A DNA stretch of 64,000 bases, from the NCBI GenBank assembly GCA_035650275.1, contig DASRHY010000239.1, forward strand, positions 8,185 to 72,184, written 5' to 3'. Under the pieces are notes generated by a model, which saw nothing but the letters and a program-made list of their open reading frames with translations, was not told the origin of the DNA and searched no databases. Both the position numbers and the translations under genes were made by a program. Numbering within the stretch: position 1 is the first letter of the stretch; each line of letters opens with the position of its first letter. This DNA is from DASRHY01 sp035650275. Lineage in GTDB: Bacteria > Actinomycetota > Actinomycetes > Propionibacteriales > Kribbellaceae. Of this stretch, positions 31,506 to 40,021 are shown piece by piece.

Positions 31506-32966
31506 ATGCCCGAGCCCGGGCCCGAGACAGGGCCCTCGACCAGAACCAGCCCGGGCTGGGACACCACCCGGTTCGTGGTCGCCGGGTTCGGCACCGCCGG
31601 GTACGCGTGCACCGACTCGCTGCTGCAGGTCGGCGCGCGGCACGTCGTGGCGCTGGACGACCGCGACACCGAGAAGCTGCGCGAGCAGCAGCAGGTCCTC
31701 GGCACGCTCGGCGCCGAGATCCGGCTCGGTCCCGGGTCGACCGCGACGTTGCCGGACGACGCCGAGGTGGTCGTCACCTCGCCCGGGCTGCGGCCCGGCG
31801 TACCGCTGCTGGCGCAGGCCGCCGAGCGTGGACTGCCGATCTGGAGCGAGATCGAGCTGGCCTGGCGGTTGCGTGACCCGGCCGCCGCGGCACCGTGGCT
31901 GTGCGTCACGGGCACCAACGGCAAGACCACTACGGTGCAGATGCTCGCGTCGATGCTGGCCGCCGCCGGCCTGCGGACCGTTGCCGCGGGCAACGTCGGG
32001 CTGCCGCTGGTGCAGGCGGTGATGGACCCCGACCCGTACGACGTGATCGCGGTCGAGCTGTCGAGCTACCAGCTGCACTTCACCTCGTCGATCTCCGCGC
32101 ACTCCGCGGCGGTGCTGAACATCGCGCCCGACCACGTCGACTGGCACGGGTCGCTGGACGCGTACGCGAAGGACAAGGGCCGGATCTACAGCAACTGCCA
32201 GGTCGCGTGCGTCTACAACGCGGCGGACAAGGCGACCGAGCAGCTGGTGGTGGACGCCGACGTGGTGGAGGGCTGCCGGGCGATCGGGTTCACGCTCGGC
32301 TACCCGGACATCTCGATGGTCGGCGTGGTCGACGACCTGCTGGTGGACCGGGCGTTCGTCGAGCAGCGAGCCAGCTCCGCGCTCGAGATCGCCACCCTGG
32401 CCGACGTCAACCCGCCCGCACCGCACAACGTGGCCAACGCGCTCGCCGCCGCGGCCCTGGCCCGTGCGTACGGCGTGCCGCCGGCCGCGATCAAGCAGGG
32501 CCTGCGGGCCTTCACGCCGGACGCGCACCGGATCGCACACGTCGCGGACGTCGCCGAGATCTCGTACGTGGACGACTCGAAGGCGACCAACACCCACGCC
32601 GCGCAGGCGTCGCTGCAGGCCTACGAGCACGTGGTCTGGATCGCCGGCGGCCAGGCCAAGGGGGCGACCTTCGACGACCTGGTCCGGGCGGTGCACGAGC
32701 GGCTGCGCGGCGTGGTGCTGCTCGGTCAGGACCGAGCCGTCATCGCGGACTCGTTACGCCGACACGCACCCGATATCCCGGTGATCGAGGTCGCCGACAC
32801 TGACACTGGAGCCATGCGACGGGTGGTGGACGAGGCTGCGCGGCTCGCCCGGGCGGGCGACACCGTGCTGCTCGCGCCCGGCTGCGCGTCCTGGGACATG
32901 TTCGCCAACTACGGTGCCCGCGGAGACGCCTTCGCGGAGGCGGTGCGCGGCCTGACCGCCGGCTGA
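31506..32966 (+). CDS. murD: UDP-N-acetylmuramoyl-L-alanine--D-glutamate ligase
   Basis: A 486-residue Mur ligase that adds D-glutamate to UDP-MurNAc-L-Ala. The N-terminal Rossmann-like domain starts FVVAGFGTAGYACTDSLL; the ATP loop is CVTGTNGKTTTVQML; the ELSSYQL motif and NIAPDHVDWHGSLDAYAKDKGRIY follow; the C-terminal domain has DDSKATNTHAA and LLAPGCASWDMFANYGARGDAF. A start at GTG 31500, overlapping the mraY stop, is equally possible and would match the other junctions in this cluster. Two copies of a DnaA-box-like 12-mer begin just after its stop. Confidence 0.96.
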   Translation: MPEPGPETGPSTRTSPGWDTTRFVVAGFGTAGYACTDSLLQVGARHVVALDDRDTEKLREQQQVLGTLGAEIRLGPGSTATLPDDAEVVVTSPGLRPGVPLLAQAAERGLPIWSEIELAWRLRDPAAAAPWLCVTGTNGKTTTVQMLASMLAAAGLRTVAAGNVGLPLVQAVMDPDPYDVIAVELSSYQLHFTSSISAHSAAVLNIAPDHVDWHGSLDAYAKDKGRIYSNCQVACVYNAADKATEQLVVDADVVEGCRAIGFTLGYPDISMVGVVDDLLVDRAFVEQRASSALEIATLADVNPPAPHNVANALAAAALARAYGVPPAAIKQGLRAFTPDAHRIAHVADVAEISYVDDSKATNTHAAQASLQAYEHVVWIAGGQAKGATFDDLVRAVHERLRGVVLLGQDRAVIADSLRRHAPDIPVIEVADTDTGAMRRVVDEAARLARAGDTVLLAPGCASWDMFANYGARGDAFAEAVRGLTAG

Positions 32967-32974
32967 GCCCGGCC

Positions 32975-33010
32975 GTGTGGACGATCGTGTGGACAACCGT
33001 GTGGACAACA
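32975..33010. repeat. Three tandem 12-bp repeats resembling DnaA boxes at the murD/ftsW junction
   Basis: GTGTGGACGATC, GTGTGGACAACC and GTGTGGACAACA follow each other without gaps. The reverse complement of GTGTGGACAA contains TTGTCCACA, the favoured DnaA box in Streptomyces and relatives; the first copy (TCGTCCACA) is a near match. They overlap the first codons of the longer ftsW reading, or form its leader if ATG 33010 is the start. Confidence 0.6.
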
Positions 33011-34233
33011 TGGCCACGGTGACGCCGGAGGGATCCGAGCAGACCGACCGGCGCGCCCGCCGGTGGGTGGACCCGCTGAGGAGCGTGCTGGACCGGCCGC
33101 TGACGTCCTACCACCTGGTGCTCGGCGCGACCGGGCTGCTGCTTGTGCTCGGGCTGATGATGGTGCTGTCGGCGTCCAGCGTGCTGTCGTACAAGACGAA
33201 CGGGAACAGCTACACGATCTTCTACCGGCAGCTGATCTGGGTCGGAGTCGGGCTGCCGATGCTGTGGGTCGCGGCCCGGATGAAGCCACGGCACTTCCGG
33301 ATCCTCAGCTACGTCGCGCTGCTCGGCTCGGTCGCGCTGCTGGTCGCGACGTACACCAGCCTCGGGTACGAGGTGAACGGCAACCAGAACTGGCTGTCGT
33401 TCGGCGGGCCGCTCAAGATCCAGCCGAGCGAGTTCGGAAAGCTGGCGCTGGTGATCTGGTGCGCGGACCTGTACGTGCGCAAGCAGAAGCTGCTCACACA
33501 GTGGAAGCACCTGCTGGTCCCGATGATCCCGGTGTCGATGCTGGTGATCGCGCTCGTGGTCGGCCAGCAGGACCTGGGCACGGCGCTGGTGCTGATGGCG
33601 ATCATGCTCGGGATGATCTGGATCGTCGGCGCCCCGACCCGGCTGTTCGTGGTGATGTTCCTGGCCGTCGGCGGGCTGGCGACGTACTTCGTGGTCACCG
33701 CGCAGCACCGGGTGGACCGGGTGCTCGGGTTCCTGGACCCGTTCGCGGACCCGGAGAACGGCGGCTGGCAGGCCTACCACTCGTTCTACGCGCTCTCCAC
33801 CGGCGGCTGGTGGGGGGTCGGGATCGGGAACAGCCGGCAGAAGTGGGGCAACCTGCCGGAGGCGCACACCGACTTCATCTTCTCGGTGATCGGCGAGGAA
33901 CTCGGCCTGTTCGGCTCGCTGGTGGTACTTGCGCTGTTCCTCGCGCTGGCGTACGCCGGGGTGCGGATCGCGATGCGGGCCCGGGAGCCGTTCATCCGGT
34001 ACGCCGCGGCCGGGATCACGGTCTGGATCATGGCCCAGGCGCTGGTGAACCTGGGCGCGGTGCTCGGTCTGCTGCCGGTCATCGGCGTGCCGCTGCCGCT
34101 GCTGTCGTACGGTGGGTCGGCACTGCTTCCGACGCTGATCGCGATCGGGATGCTGCTGTCCTTCGCGCGGGCCGAACCGGCGGCGCAGGCTGCACTCCGT
34201 AGACAGAGCAAGCGCAAGAAACAGGAGACCTGA
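32977..34233 (+). CDS. ftsW: Putative lipid II polymerase FtsW (SEDS family)
   Basis: A 418-residue SEDS-family glycosyltransferase with about ten membrane helices, which polymerises lipid II at the septum together with FtsI. Key segments: LVLGLMMVLSASSV (helix 1), NGNQNWLSFGGPLKIQPSEFGKLAL, VGQQDLGTALVL, the loop AYHSFYALSTGGWWGVGIGNSRQKWGNLPEAHTDFIFSVIGEELG with the catalytic aspartate region, and PLPLLSYGGSALLP at the C-terminal end. GTG 32977 or ATG 33010 may start it; the first 11 codons of the longer form are DnaA-box-like repeats and there is no good ribosome binding site for either. Confidence 0.94.
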   Translation: MDDRVDNRVDNMATVTPEGSEQTDRRARRWVDPLRSVLDRPLTSYHLVLGATGLLLVLGLMMVLSASSVLSYKTNGNSYTIFYRQLIWVGVGLPMLWVAARMKPRHFRILSYVALLGSVALLVATYTSLGYEVNGNQNWLSFGGPLKIQPSEFGKLALVIWCADLYVRKQKLLTQWKHLLVPMIPVSMLVIALVVGQQDLGTALVLMAIMLGMIWIVGAPTRLFVVMFLAVGGLATYFVVTAQHRVDRVLGFLDPFADPENGGWQAYHSFYALSTGGWWGVGIGNSRQKWGNLPEAHTDFIFSVIGEELGLFGSLVVLALFLALAYAGVRIAMRAREPFIRYAAAGITVWIMAQALVNLGAVLGLLPVIGVPLPLLSYGGSALLPTLIAIGMLLSFARAEPAAQAALRRQSKRKKQET

Positions 34234-34238
34234 GAGCT

Positions 34239-35351
34239 GTGAGCCCCAGCATCGTCCTGGCAGGCGGCGGCACCGCCGGCCACACCTCGCCGCTGATCGC
34301 GACCGCCGACGCGTTGCGGCGGCTCGACCCGGACGTGGAGATCACCGCGCTCGGCACCGAACGCGGGCTGGAGACCCGGGTGGTGCCGGAGGCCGGGTAC
34401 CGGCTGGAGCTGATCCCGCCGGTGCCGCTGCCGCGCAAGCCGACCCCCGCGCTGCTCGCCGTACCCGGGAAGATGTGGTCCGCGGTGAGCGCCGCTCGCA
34501 AGGTGCTGGACGAGGTCCGCGCCGACGTGCTGGTCGGGTTCGGCGGCTATGTGTCCACCCCGGCGTACATCGCGGCGTGGCGGCGCAAGACCCCGATCGT
34601 GGTGCACGAGGGCAACGCGGTGCCGGGGATCGCGAACAAGTTCGCGGCCCGTACCTGCACCGAGCATGTCGCGGTGTCCTTCCCCGGTACCGACCTGCCG
34701 CACGCGCAGTACGTCGGGCTGCCGATCCGGCGGGCGATCAGCACGCTGGACCGCGCCGCGCTGCGTGCCGAGGCCCGCAAGCACTTCGACCTCGACCCGG
34801 ACGCGCCGACGCTTCTGGTCACCGGGGGCTCGCAGGGCGCGCGCCGGCTGAACCAGGCCGTCGCCGGCTCCGCCGACGCGCTCGCCGCCGCGGGCGTCCA
34901 GGTGCTGCACGTGATCGGCCCGAAGAACACGCTCGAGGCACCGGCCGGCACCCCGCCGTACGTGGTGCTGCAGTACGTCGACCGGATGGACCTGGCCTAC
35001 GCCGCCGCGGACCTGGTCGTGTGCCGGTCGGGCGCCAACACCGTCACGGAGGTCTCCGGGATCGGGCTGCCGGCCGTCTACGTACCGCTGCCGCACGGCA
35101 ACGGGGAGCAAGCACTGAACGCCCGTCCGGTGGTGGACGCGGGCGGCGGCCTGCTCGTCGACGACGACGCGATGACCACCGACTGGGTCCGTACGACGGT
35201 GCCCGCGCTACTCGGTGACACCGCCCGGCTGGCGACCATGTCCGCCGCCGCGCGCGGCCTCATCCGTACCGATGCCGACGACCGGTTGGCGCGAATGGTG
35301 CTCGATGTGGTGAGGTCTGGACCTGTGGGTCCAGGATCCGGCACAGCATGA
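34239..35351 (+). CDS. murG: UDP-N-acetylglucosamine--lipid I GlcNAc transferase
   Basis: A 370-residue GT28-family glycosyltransferase at the inner face of the membrane that adds GlcNAc to lipid I, giving lipid II. The first glycine-rich loop is LAGGGTAGHTSPLIATADAL, the second is TGGSQGARRLNQ; VGFGGYVSTPAYIAAW and VVHEGNAVPGIANKFAA are also family hallmarks, and the UDP-GlcNAc site lies around RSGANTVTEVSGIGLPAVYVPLPHGNGEQ. The GTG start lies 5 bases after the ftsW stop. Its stop overlaps murC by 4 bases. Confidence 0.96.
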   Translation: MSPSIVLAGGGTAGHTSPLIATADALRRLDPDVEITALGTERGLETRVVPEAGYRLELIPPVPLPRKPTPALLAVPGKMWSAVSAARKVLDEVRADVLVGFGGYVSTPAYIAAWRRKTPIVVHEGNAVPGIANKFAARTCTEHVAVSFPGTDLPHAQYVGLPIRRAISTLDRAALRAEARKHFDLDPDAPTLLVTGGSQGARRLNQAVAGSADALAAAGVQVLHVIGPKNTLEAPAGTPPYVVLQYVDRMDLAYAAADLVVCRSGANTVTEVSGIGLPAVYVPLPHGNGEQALNARPVVDAGGGLLVDDDAMTTDWVRTTVPALLGDTARLATMSAAARGLIRTDADDRLARMVLDVVRSGPVGPGSGTA

Positions 35352-36814
35352 TCGTCCAGGCGCCGCTGGACTGCCTTCCCGCGGAGAAGCTGGGGCGCGT
35401 GCACTTCGTCGGGATCGGCGGAGCCGGCATGTCCGGGATCGCCCGGATCATGGCGTCGCGCGGGATCGAGGTCTCCGGCAGCGACGCGAAGGACTCCAAG
35501 GTGCTGGCCGCGCTGCGCGCGCTCGGCGCGACCTGCTGGGTCGGCCACGACGCGTCGCACGTCGCCGAGGCGGACACCGTAGTGGTGTCGACGGCGATCC
35601 GCGAGACCAACCCGGAGGTGGTCGAGGCCCGCAGGCTGGGCCTGCCGATCCTGCCCCGGGCGGCCGCGCTGTACTCGGTGATGCTCGGCCGCCGCACACT
35701 CGCGGTCGCCGGCACGCACGGCAAGACCACCACCACGTCGATGCTCACAGTCGCGCTGCAGCACTGCGGCGCCGACCCGTCGTTCGCGATCGGCGGCAAC
35801 CTGAACGAGTCCGGCTCGAACGCGCACGACGGCACCGGCGAGTTCTTCGTCGCCGAGGCGGACGAGTCCGACCGGTCCTTCCTGCTGTACTCGCCGGAGG
35901 TCGCGATCGTCACCTCGGTGGAGCCGGACCACCTGGACAACTACGGCGACGAGGCGAGCTACGTCGCGGCGTTCGAGGCGTTCTGCGGCCGGGTGCTGCC
36001 GGGCGGGTTCATGGTGATCTGCGTCGACGACGAGGGTGCCCGGCGCCTGGCCTCGTACGCGCGGGACAAGGGCATCACGGTGCAGACGTACGGCGAAGGT
36101 GATGGCGGCGCCGACACTGTCGATGTCAGGGTGGAGGGGATCAGCGCGCAGGGCTCGACCCAGACGTTCGTGCCGGTGGTGCACGGCCGCAAGCTGGCAC
36201 CGGTCCGGCTGCAGCAGCCGGGCAAGCACAACGCGCTGAACGCGACCGCGGCGCTGACCGTCGGGCTCGGGCTGGGGTTCTCGGCCGCGGAGCTGGGCGA
36301 GGGGCTGGCCGCGTTCACCGGGACCGGCCGGCGGTTCGAGTTCAAGGGTGCCGAGGACGGGGTGCGGGTGTACGACTCGTACGCGCACCACCCGACCGAG
36401 CTGGTCGCGGACCTGACCGCCGCCCGCCAGGTAGCGGGTGAGGGCCGGGTGGTCGCCTGCTTCCAGCCGCACCTGTTCAGCCGCACCCGGATCTTCGCCG
36501 CCGAGTTCTCCGCCGCGCTCGCGCTGGCCGACGAGGTGGTGGTGATGGACGTGTTCGCGGCCCGGGAGGACCCGGAGCCCGGTGTCACCGGCGCGCTGAT
36601 CGCGAACCACGTGCCGCTGCCCGCGGACCAGGTCCGGTTCGAGCCGTCCTGGTCGGCGGTGCCGGCGCTGGTCGCCGGCCTGGCCCGGCCGGGGGACCTG
36701 GTGGTCACGCTCGGGGCCGGCGACGTCACGCTGGTCGGCCCGGAGGTAGTCGAGCTGCTCGCGGAGCGGGCGTCCTCGGCCGGGCCGGAACCGGACGGAA
36801 CTGCCTCGCCGTGA
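35348..36814 (+). CDS. murC: UDP-N-acetylmuramate--L-alanine ligase
   Basis: A 488-residue Mur ligase that adds L-alanine to UDP-MurNAc, the first peptide step. It begins the Rossmann domain with VHFVGIGGAGMSGIARIM, has the ATP loop VAGTHGKTTTTSML, EADESDRSFLLYSPEVAIVTSVEPDHLDNYG, and the C-terminal YDSYAHHPTELVADL and CFQPHLFSRT segments. Start and stop both overlap neighbouring genes (murG, ftsQ) by 4 bases. Confidence 0.97.
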   Translation: MIVQAPLDCLPAEKLGRVHFVGIGGAGMSGIARIMASRGIEVSGSDAKDSKVLAALRALGATCWVGHDASHVAEADTVVVSTAIRETNPEVVEARRLGLPILPRAAALYSVMLGRRTLAVAGTHGKTTTTSMLTVALQHCGADPSFAIGGNLNESGSNAHDGTGEFFVAEADESDRSFLLYSPEVAIVTSVEPDHLDNYGDEASYVAAFEAFCGRVLPGGFMVICVDDEGARRLASYARDKGITVQTYGEGDGGADTVDVRVEGISAQGSTQTFVPVVHGRKLAPVRLQQPGKHNALNATAALTVGLGLGFSAAELGEGLAAFTGTGRRFEFKGAEDGVRVYDSYAHHPTELVADLTAARQVAGEGRVVACFQPHLFSRTRIFAAEFSAALALADEVVVMDVFAAREDPEPGVTGALIANHVPLPADQVRFEPSWSAVPALVAGLARPGDLVVTLGAGDVTLVGPEVVELLAERASSAGPEPDGTASP

Positions 36815-37560
36815 CCCCGTCGCGGCAGACCGATCTGCTGGAGCGGGCGCAGCGGCGCTTCGCCCGGCGGCAGCGGTCGGTCCGGCGGCGCAGCTGGCTG
36901 CCCTGGCTGGTCGGCACGGTCGTGGTGCTGCTGCTCGGCGGCCTGGTCTGGCTGGCGTTCTTCTCGTCGGTGCTCGCGGTGTCGTCGGTCGAGGTGCGCG
37001 GCAACCGCACCGTGCCGCAGGCGACGGTGCTGCGATCCGCGGCGGTGCCGACCGGTACGCCGCTGGCCCGGCTGGACACCGGCGCGATCGCGGACCGGGT
37101 CCGGCAGATCACCGCGGTGGCCGACGTCCGGGTGTCGCGGTCCTGGCCGGACCGGGTCGTGCTGACGGTGACCGAGCGGGCCGCGGTGGTGGCGGTCACC
37201 ATCGGCGAGCGGTACGAGCTGGTCGACGCCGCCGGGGTGTCGTTCCGGATCACCGACCGGCGCCCGGACGGGCTGCCCCAGGCGAAGGTGGGCGGTCCGC
37301 GGCGCGACGTCACGCTCCGTTCGGTGGTGGCCGTGTCGGCGGCGCTGCCGGACCAGCTGCGCGGCCGGGTGCGGCTGATCTCGGCGGCGTCCCCGGACTC
37401 GATCGGTCTCGACCTCGACTCCGGGGTGAAGGTGGTCTGGGGGAGCGCGGAGCGCAGCGACCGCAAGGCCGAGGTACTGCTCGCGCTGATGCGCCGGCCG
37501 GCCGAGGTGTACGACGTGTCGGCGCCCGATCTTCCTGTCACGCAAGGCGAAAAGCGCTAG
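36811..37560 (+). CDS. ftsQ: Cell division protein FtsQ
   Basis: A 249-residue bitopic division protein that links early and late divisome proteins. A basic cytoplasmic stretch (1-30) precedes one membrane helix at about 31-52. The POTRA domain begins with the classical VLAVSSVEVRGNRTVPQATVLRSAAVPTGTPLARLD, followed by the FtsQ beta domain (VRVSRSWPDRVVLTVTERAAVV, then FRITDRRPDGLPQ). GTG 36811 overlaps the murC stop. ftsZ follows after a 307-base gap with its own signals. Confidence 0.93.
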   Translation: MTPSRQTDLLERAQRRFARRQRSVRRRSWLPWLVGTVVVLLLGGLVWLAFFSSVLAVSSVEVRGNRTVPQATVLRSAAVPTGTPLARLDTGAIADRVRQITAVADVRVSRSWPDRVVLTVTERAAVVAVTIGERYELVDAAGVSFRITDRRPDGLPQAKVGGPRRDVTLRSVVAVSAALPDQLRGRVRLISAASPDSIGLDLDSGVKVVWGSAERSDRKAEVLLALMRRPAEVYDVSAPDLPVTQGEKR

Positions 37561-37867
37561 CTGAGCTGACTCGGAAGCAACATCGCGACACGGCGGCGCG
37601 GCGCTTGGACATTGCCGGGAACGGTCCCGTAGCGTGCGACGTAATCTAAAGTTGACATAACTATAACCTTCAACTTGAGGTCGAGACTTCAGGGTTGATC
37701 TCACGGTGAGGGAAGGGTCCGGGGTGGGCCCGACGAGGCGCAACTCGGCCTGTGTGCGCCAGGTGGCAGATCCACCGGGTGAACTGCAGGACAACATCCG
37801 GCCGGACGGTGAAGAGTTGGGCGGGCCGGCGACAACGGGAGACAGAACGAGGCGAGAGGCGCGCAAC
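37561..37867 (+). promoter_or_regulatory. ftsZ: ftsQ-ftsZ intergenic region with AT-rich promoter/leader element
   Basis: The 307-base gap contains a conspicuous AT-rich block at 37640-37690. It holds TAATCT (37642-37647), TTGACA (37652-37657), and AAGTTGA/TCAACTT arms (37649-37655 and 37670-37676) that form a hairpin with a 14-base loop. A GGAAC-N17-CGTAA pair (37618-37644) resembles an ECF-sigma promoter. Several start sites are likely, as for ftsZ in Streptomyces. I see no coding region in the gap. Confidence 0.5.
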
Positions 37868-39256
37868 GTGGCGGCACCACAGAACTACCTGGCACTCATC
37901 AAGGTCGTGGGCATCGGCGGCGGCGGTGTGAACGCCGTCAACCGGATGATCGAGCACGGTCTCAAGGGCGTCGAGTTCATCGCCATCAACACCGACGCGC
38001 AGGCGCTGTTGATGAGCGACGCCGACGTCAAGCTCGACATCGGCCGGGAGGAGACCCGCGGCCTCGGCGCCGGCGCGAACCCGGACATCGGGAAGAAGGC
38101 CGCCGAGGACCACGCCGAGGAGATCGAGGAAGCCCTCAAGGGCGCCGACATGGTCTTCATCACCGCTGGGGAGGGCGGTGGCACCGGCACCGGTGGCGCA
38201 CCCGTGGCGGCCCGGATCGCCCGCTCGCTCGGCGCGCTGACGATCGGTGTGGTGACCCGGCCGTTCTCGTTCGAGGGCAAGCGCCGCGCGACCCAGGCGG
38301 AAGACGGCATCGCCACGCTCCGCGAAGAGGTCGACACGCTGATCGTGATCCCGAACGACCGGCTGCTGACCATCAGCGACCGGGCCGTCTCGGTGCTGGA
38401 CGCGTTCAAGCAGGCCGACCAGGTGCTGCTGCAGGGTGTCTCCGGCATCACCGACCTGATCACCACCCCGGGCCTGATCAACGTGGACTTCGCCGACGTC
38501 AAGGCCGTGATGTCGAACGCCGGCTCGGCGCTGATGGGCATCGGCTCGTCCCGTGGCGAGGACCGCGCGGTCGCCGCCGCCGAGGCGGCCATCTCGAGTC
38601 CGTTGCTTGAGGCAAGTATCGAGGGTGCGCACGGCGTGCTGCTCTCGATCGCGGGCGGCTCCGACCTGGGCCTGTTCGAGATCAACGAGGCCGCCCAGCT
38701 GGTCTCGGAGTCGGCGCACGCGGACGCCAACATCATCTTCGGCGCTGTCATCGACGACGCACTCGGCGACGAGGTCCGGGTCACCGTGATCGCGGCCGGG
38801 TTCGACGGCGGGATGCCGAAGCGGCGGGAGCAGGCGATGGCCAGCGCTCGCCAGCAGTCGCAGCGCAGCGCCGGCTCGTCGTACGCGGGCTCGTCGTACG
38901 CCGGCTCGGTCGCGACCCAGGCGCCACGGCCGACGACGGCGATACCGCCGAGCACACCGCCGACCATTCAGCCGAGCACGTCTGCCAGTCCCGCGGCGCC
39001 GAGGAGCCCAGTCACCCCGTCGCCCGCGGACCCGCCGGTGCCGGGGGCCCAGACGTCCGCCCGGCCGGCCGGTGGCTCGCTGGTCGGGCCACCGCCGACC
39101 GGTGGCTCACCCGCGACCTCGTCGAACGGGCAGGCTCCCACGCCGCCGTCGAGCAGCCGGCCCGCCGAGCCTGCGCGGCCGGTCACGCCGCAGCCGCGCC
39201 CGCGCAAGATCGACTTCGACGACGACGAGCTGGACGTCCCCGACTTCCTGAAGTGA
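37868..39256 (+). CDS. ftsZ: Cell division protein FtsZ
   Basis: A 462-residue tubulin-like GTPase that forms the Z-ring. The N-terminal GTPase domain shows VVGIGGGGVNAVNRMIEHGL, NTDAQAL near 41-47 and the tubulin signature GGGTGTG at 103-109; the synergy-loop region NVDFADVKAVMSNAGSALMGIG follows. A long Ser/Pro/Thr-rich linker covers about residues 325-450, ending in the conserved C-terminal peptide DDDELDVPDFLK that binds SepF and other partners. The linker includes two copies of GSSYAGSSYAGS-like sequence. GTG 37868 has GAGAGG upstream at eight bases. pgeF follows 33 bases after the stop. Confidence 0.97.
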   Translation: MAAPQNYLALIKVVGIGGGGVNAVNRMIEHGLKGVEFIAINTDAQALLMSDADVKLDIGREETRGLGAGANPDIGKKAAEDHAEEIEEALKGADMVFITAGEGGGTGTGGAPVAARIARSLGALTIGVVTRPFSFEGKRRATQAEDGIATLREEVDTLIVIPNDRLLTISDRAVSVLDAFKQADQVLLQGVSGITDLITTPGLINVDFADVKAVMSNAGSALMGIGSSRGEDRAVAAAEAAISSPLLEASIEGAHGVLLSIAGGSDLGLFEINEAAQLVSESAHADANIIFGAVIDDALGDEVRVTVIAAGFDGGMPKRREQAMASARQQSQRSAGSSYAGSSYAGSVATQAPRPTTAIPPSTPPTIQPSTSASPAAPRSPVTPSPADPPVPGAQTSARPAGGSLVGPPPTGGSPATSSNGQAPTPPSSSRPAEPARPVTPQPRPRKIDFDDDELDVPDFLK

Positions 39257-39289
39257 CCCGGCTGCGGGGCGCTGGGTAGCGTTCGGAGA

Positions 39290-40021
39290 GTGTTCAGCTT
39301 CGACCAGACGATCGACGGCGTGCGGTTCGCGTTCACCGACCGGTTCGGCGGTGTGAGCCGGCCGCCGTACGCGGAGTTGAACCTCGGCGCCGCCAGTGGT
39401 GACGATCCCGACGCCGTCGAGGAGAACGTACGGCGCGTCGCGGACGCATTCGGCCTACTGCCGCAGGCGCTGGTCCGGATGAGCCAGGTGCACGGCCGCG
39501 ACGTCCACGTGGTCGAACCCGGTGACGACCTGCCCGGGTCGGTGCCGACCGCGGATGCGCTGGTGACGACCCGGTCCGACGTCGCGCTCGCGGCCCGCGC
39601 CGCGGACTGCGTGCCGGTGCTGCTCGCCGATGCCGGCGCCGGTGTCGCCGCGGCGGTGCACTCCGGCCGGCCCGGCCTCTACGCCGGTGTCGTACCGGCA
39701 GCCGTGCAGGCGATGCGGGCGCTGGGCGCCGGGCAGGTCACGGCTGTGATCGGGCCACACGTGTGCGGGCGGTGCTACGAGGTGCCCGACCAGCTGCGCG
39801 CCGAGGTCGCCGAGCGGGTGCCGGCTGCGTACGCCGAGACCAGCTGGGGGACGCCGTCGCTGGACATCGGCGCCGGCGTGCGCTGGCAGCTCGAACAGCT
39901 CGGCTGCACCGTCGTCGATGCGACCCGGTGCACGCTCGAGTCCCAGGACCTGTTCTCGTACCGGCGGCAGGGCCATGCGAGCGGGCGGCTGGCCGGCGTC
40001 GTACGGCTGGCACCGCGGTGA
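39290..40021 (+). CDS. pgeF: PgeF/YfiH-family peptidoglycan editing protein (laccase-domain)
   Basis: A 243-residue protein of the multi-copper polyphenol oxidoreductase-fold (DUF152/YfiH) family; E. coli PgeF removes wrongly inserted L-Ser from UDP-MurNAc precursors. Visible motifs: FTDRFGGVSRPPYAELNLG, MSQVHGRDVHVV with the metal-binding histidine, AARAADCVPVLLAD with cysteine, and AAVHSGRPGLYAGVVPAAV followed by IGPHVCGRCYEVP. The GTG is preceded by TAGCGT at 8 bases, so a leaderless start from an internal promoter is possible. Its stop overlaps the yggS-like gene by 4 bases. Confidence 0.9.
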   Translation: MFSFDQTIDGVRFAFTDRFGGVSRPPYAELNLGAASGDDPDAVEENVRRVADAFGLLPQALVRMSQVHGRDVHVVEPGDDLPGSVPTADALVTTRSDVALAARAADCVPVLLADAGAGVAAAVHSGRPGLYAGVVPAAVQAMRALGAGQVTAVIGPHVCGRCYEVPDQLRAEVAERVPAAYAETSWGTPSLDIGAGVRWQLEQLGCTVVDATRCTLESQDLFSYRRQGHASGRLAGVVRLAPR

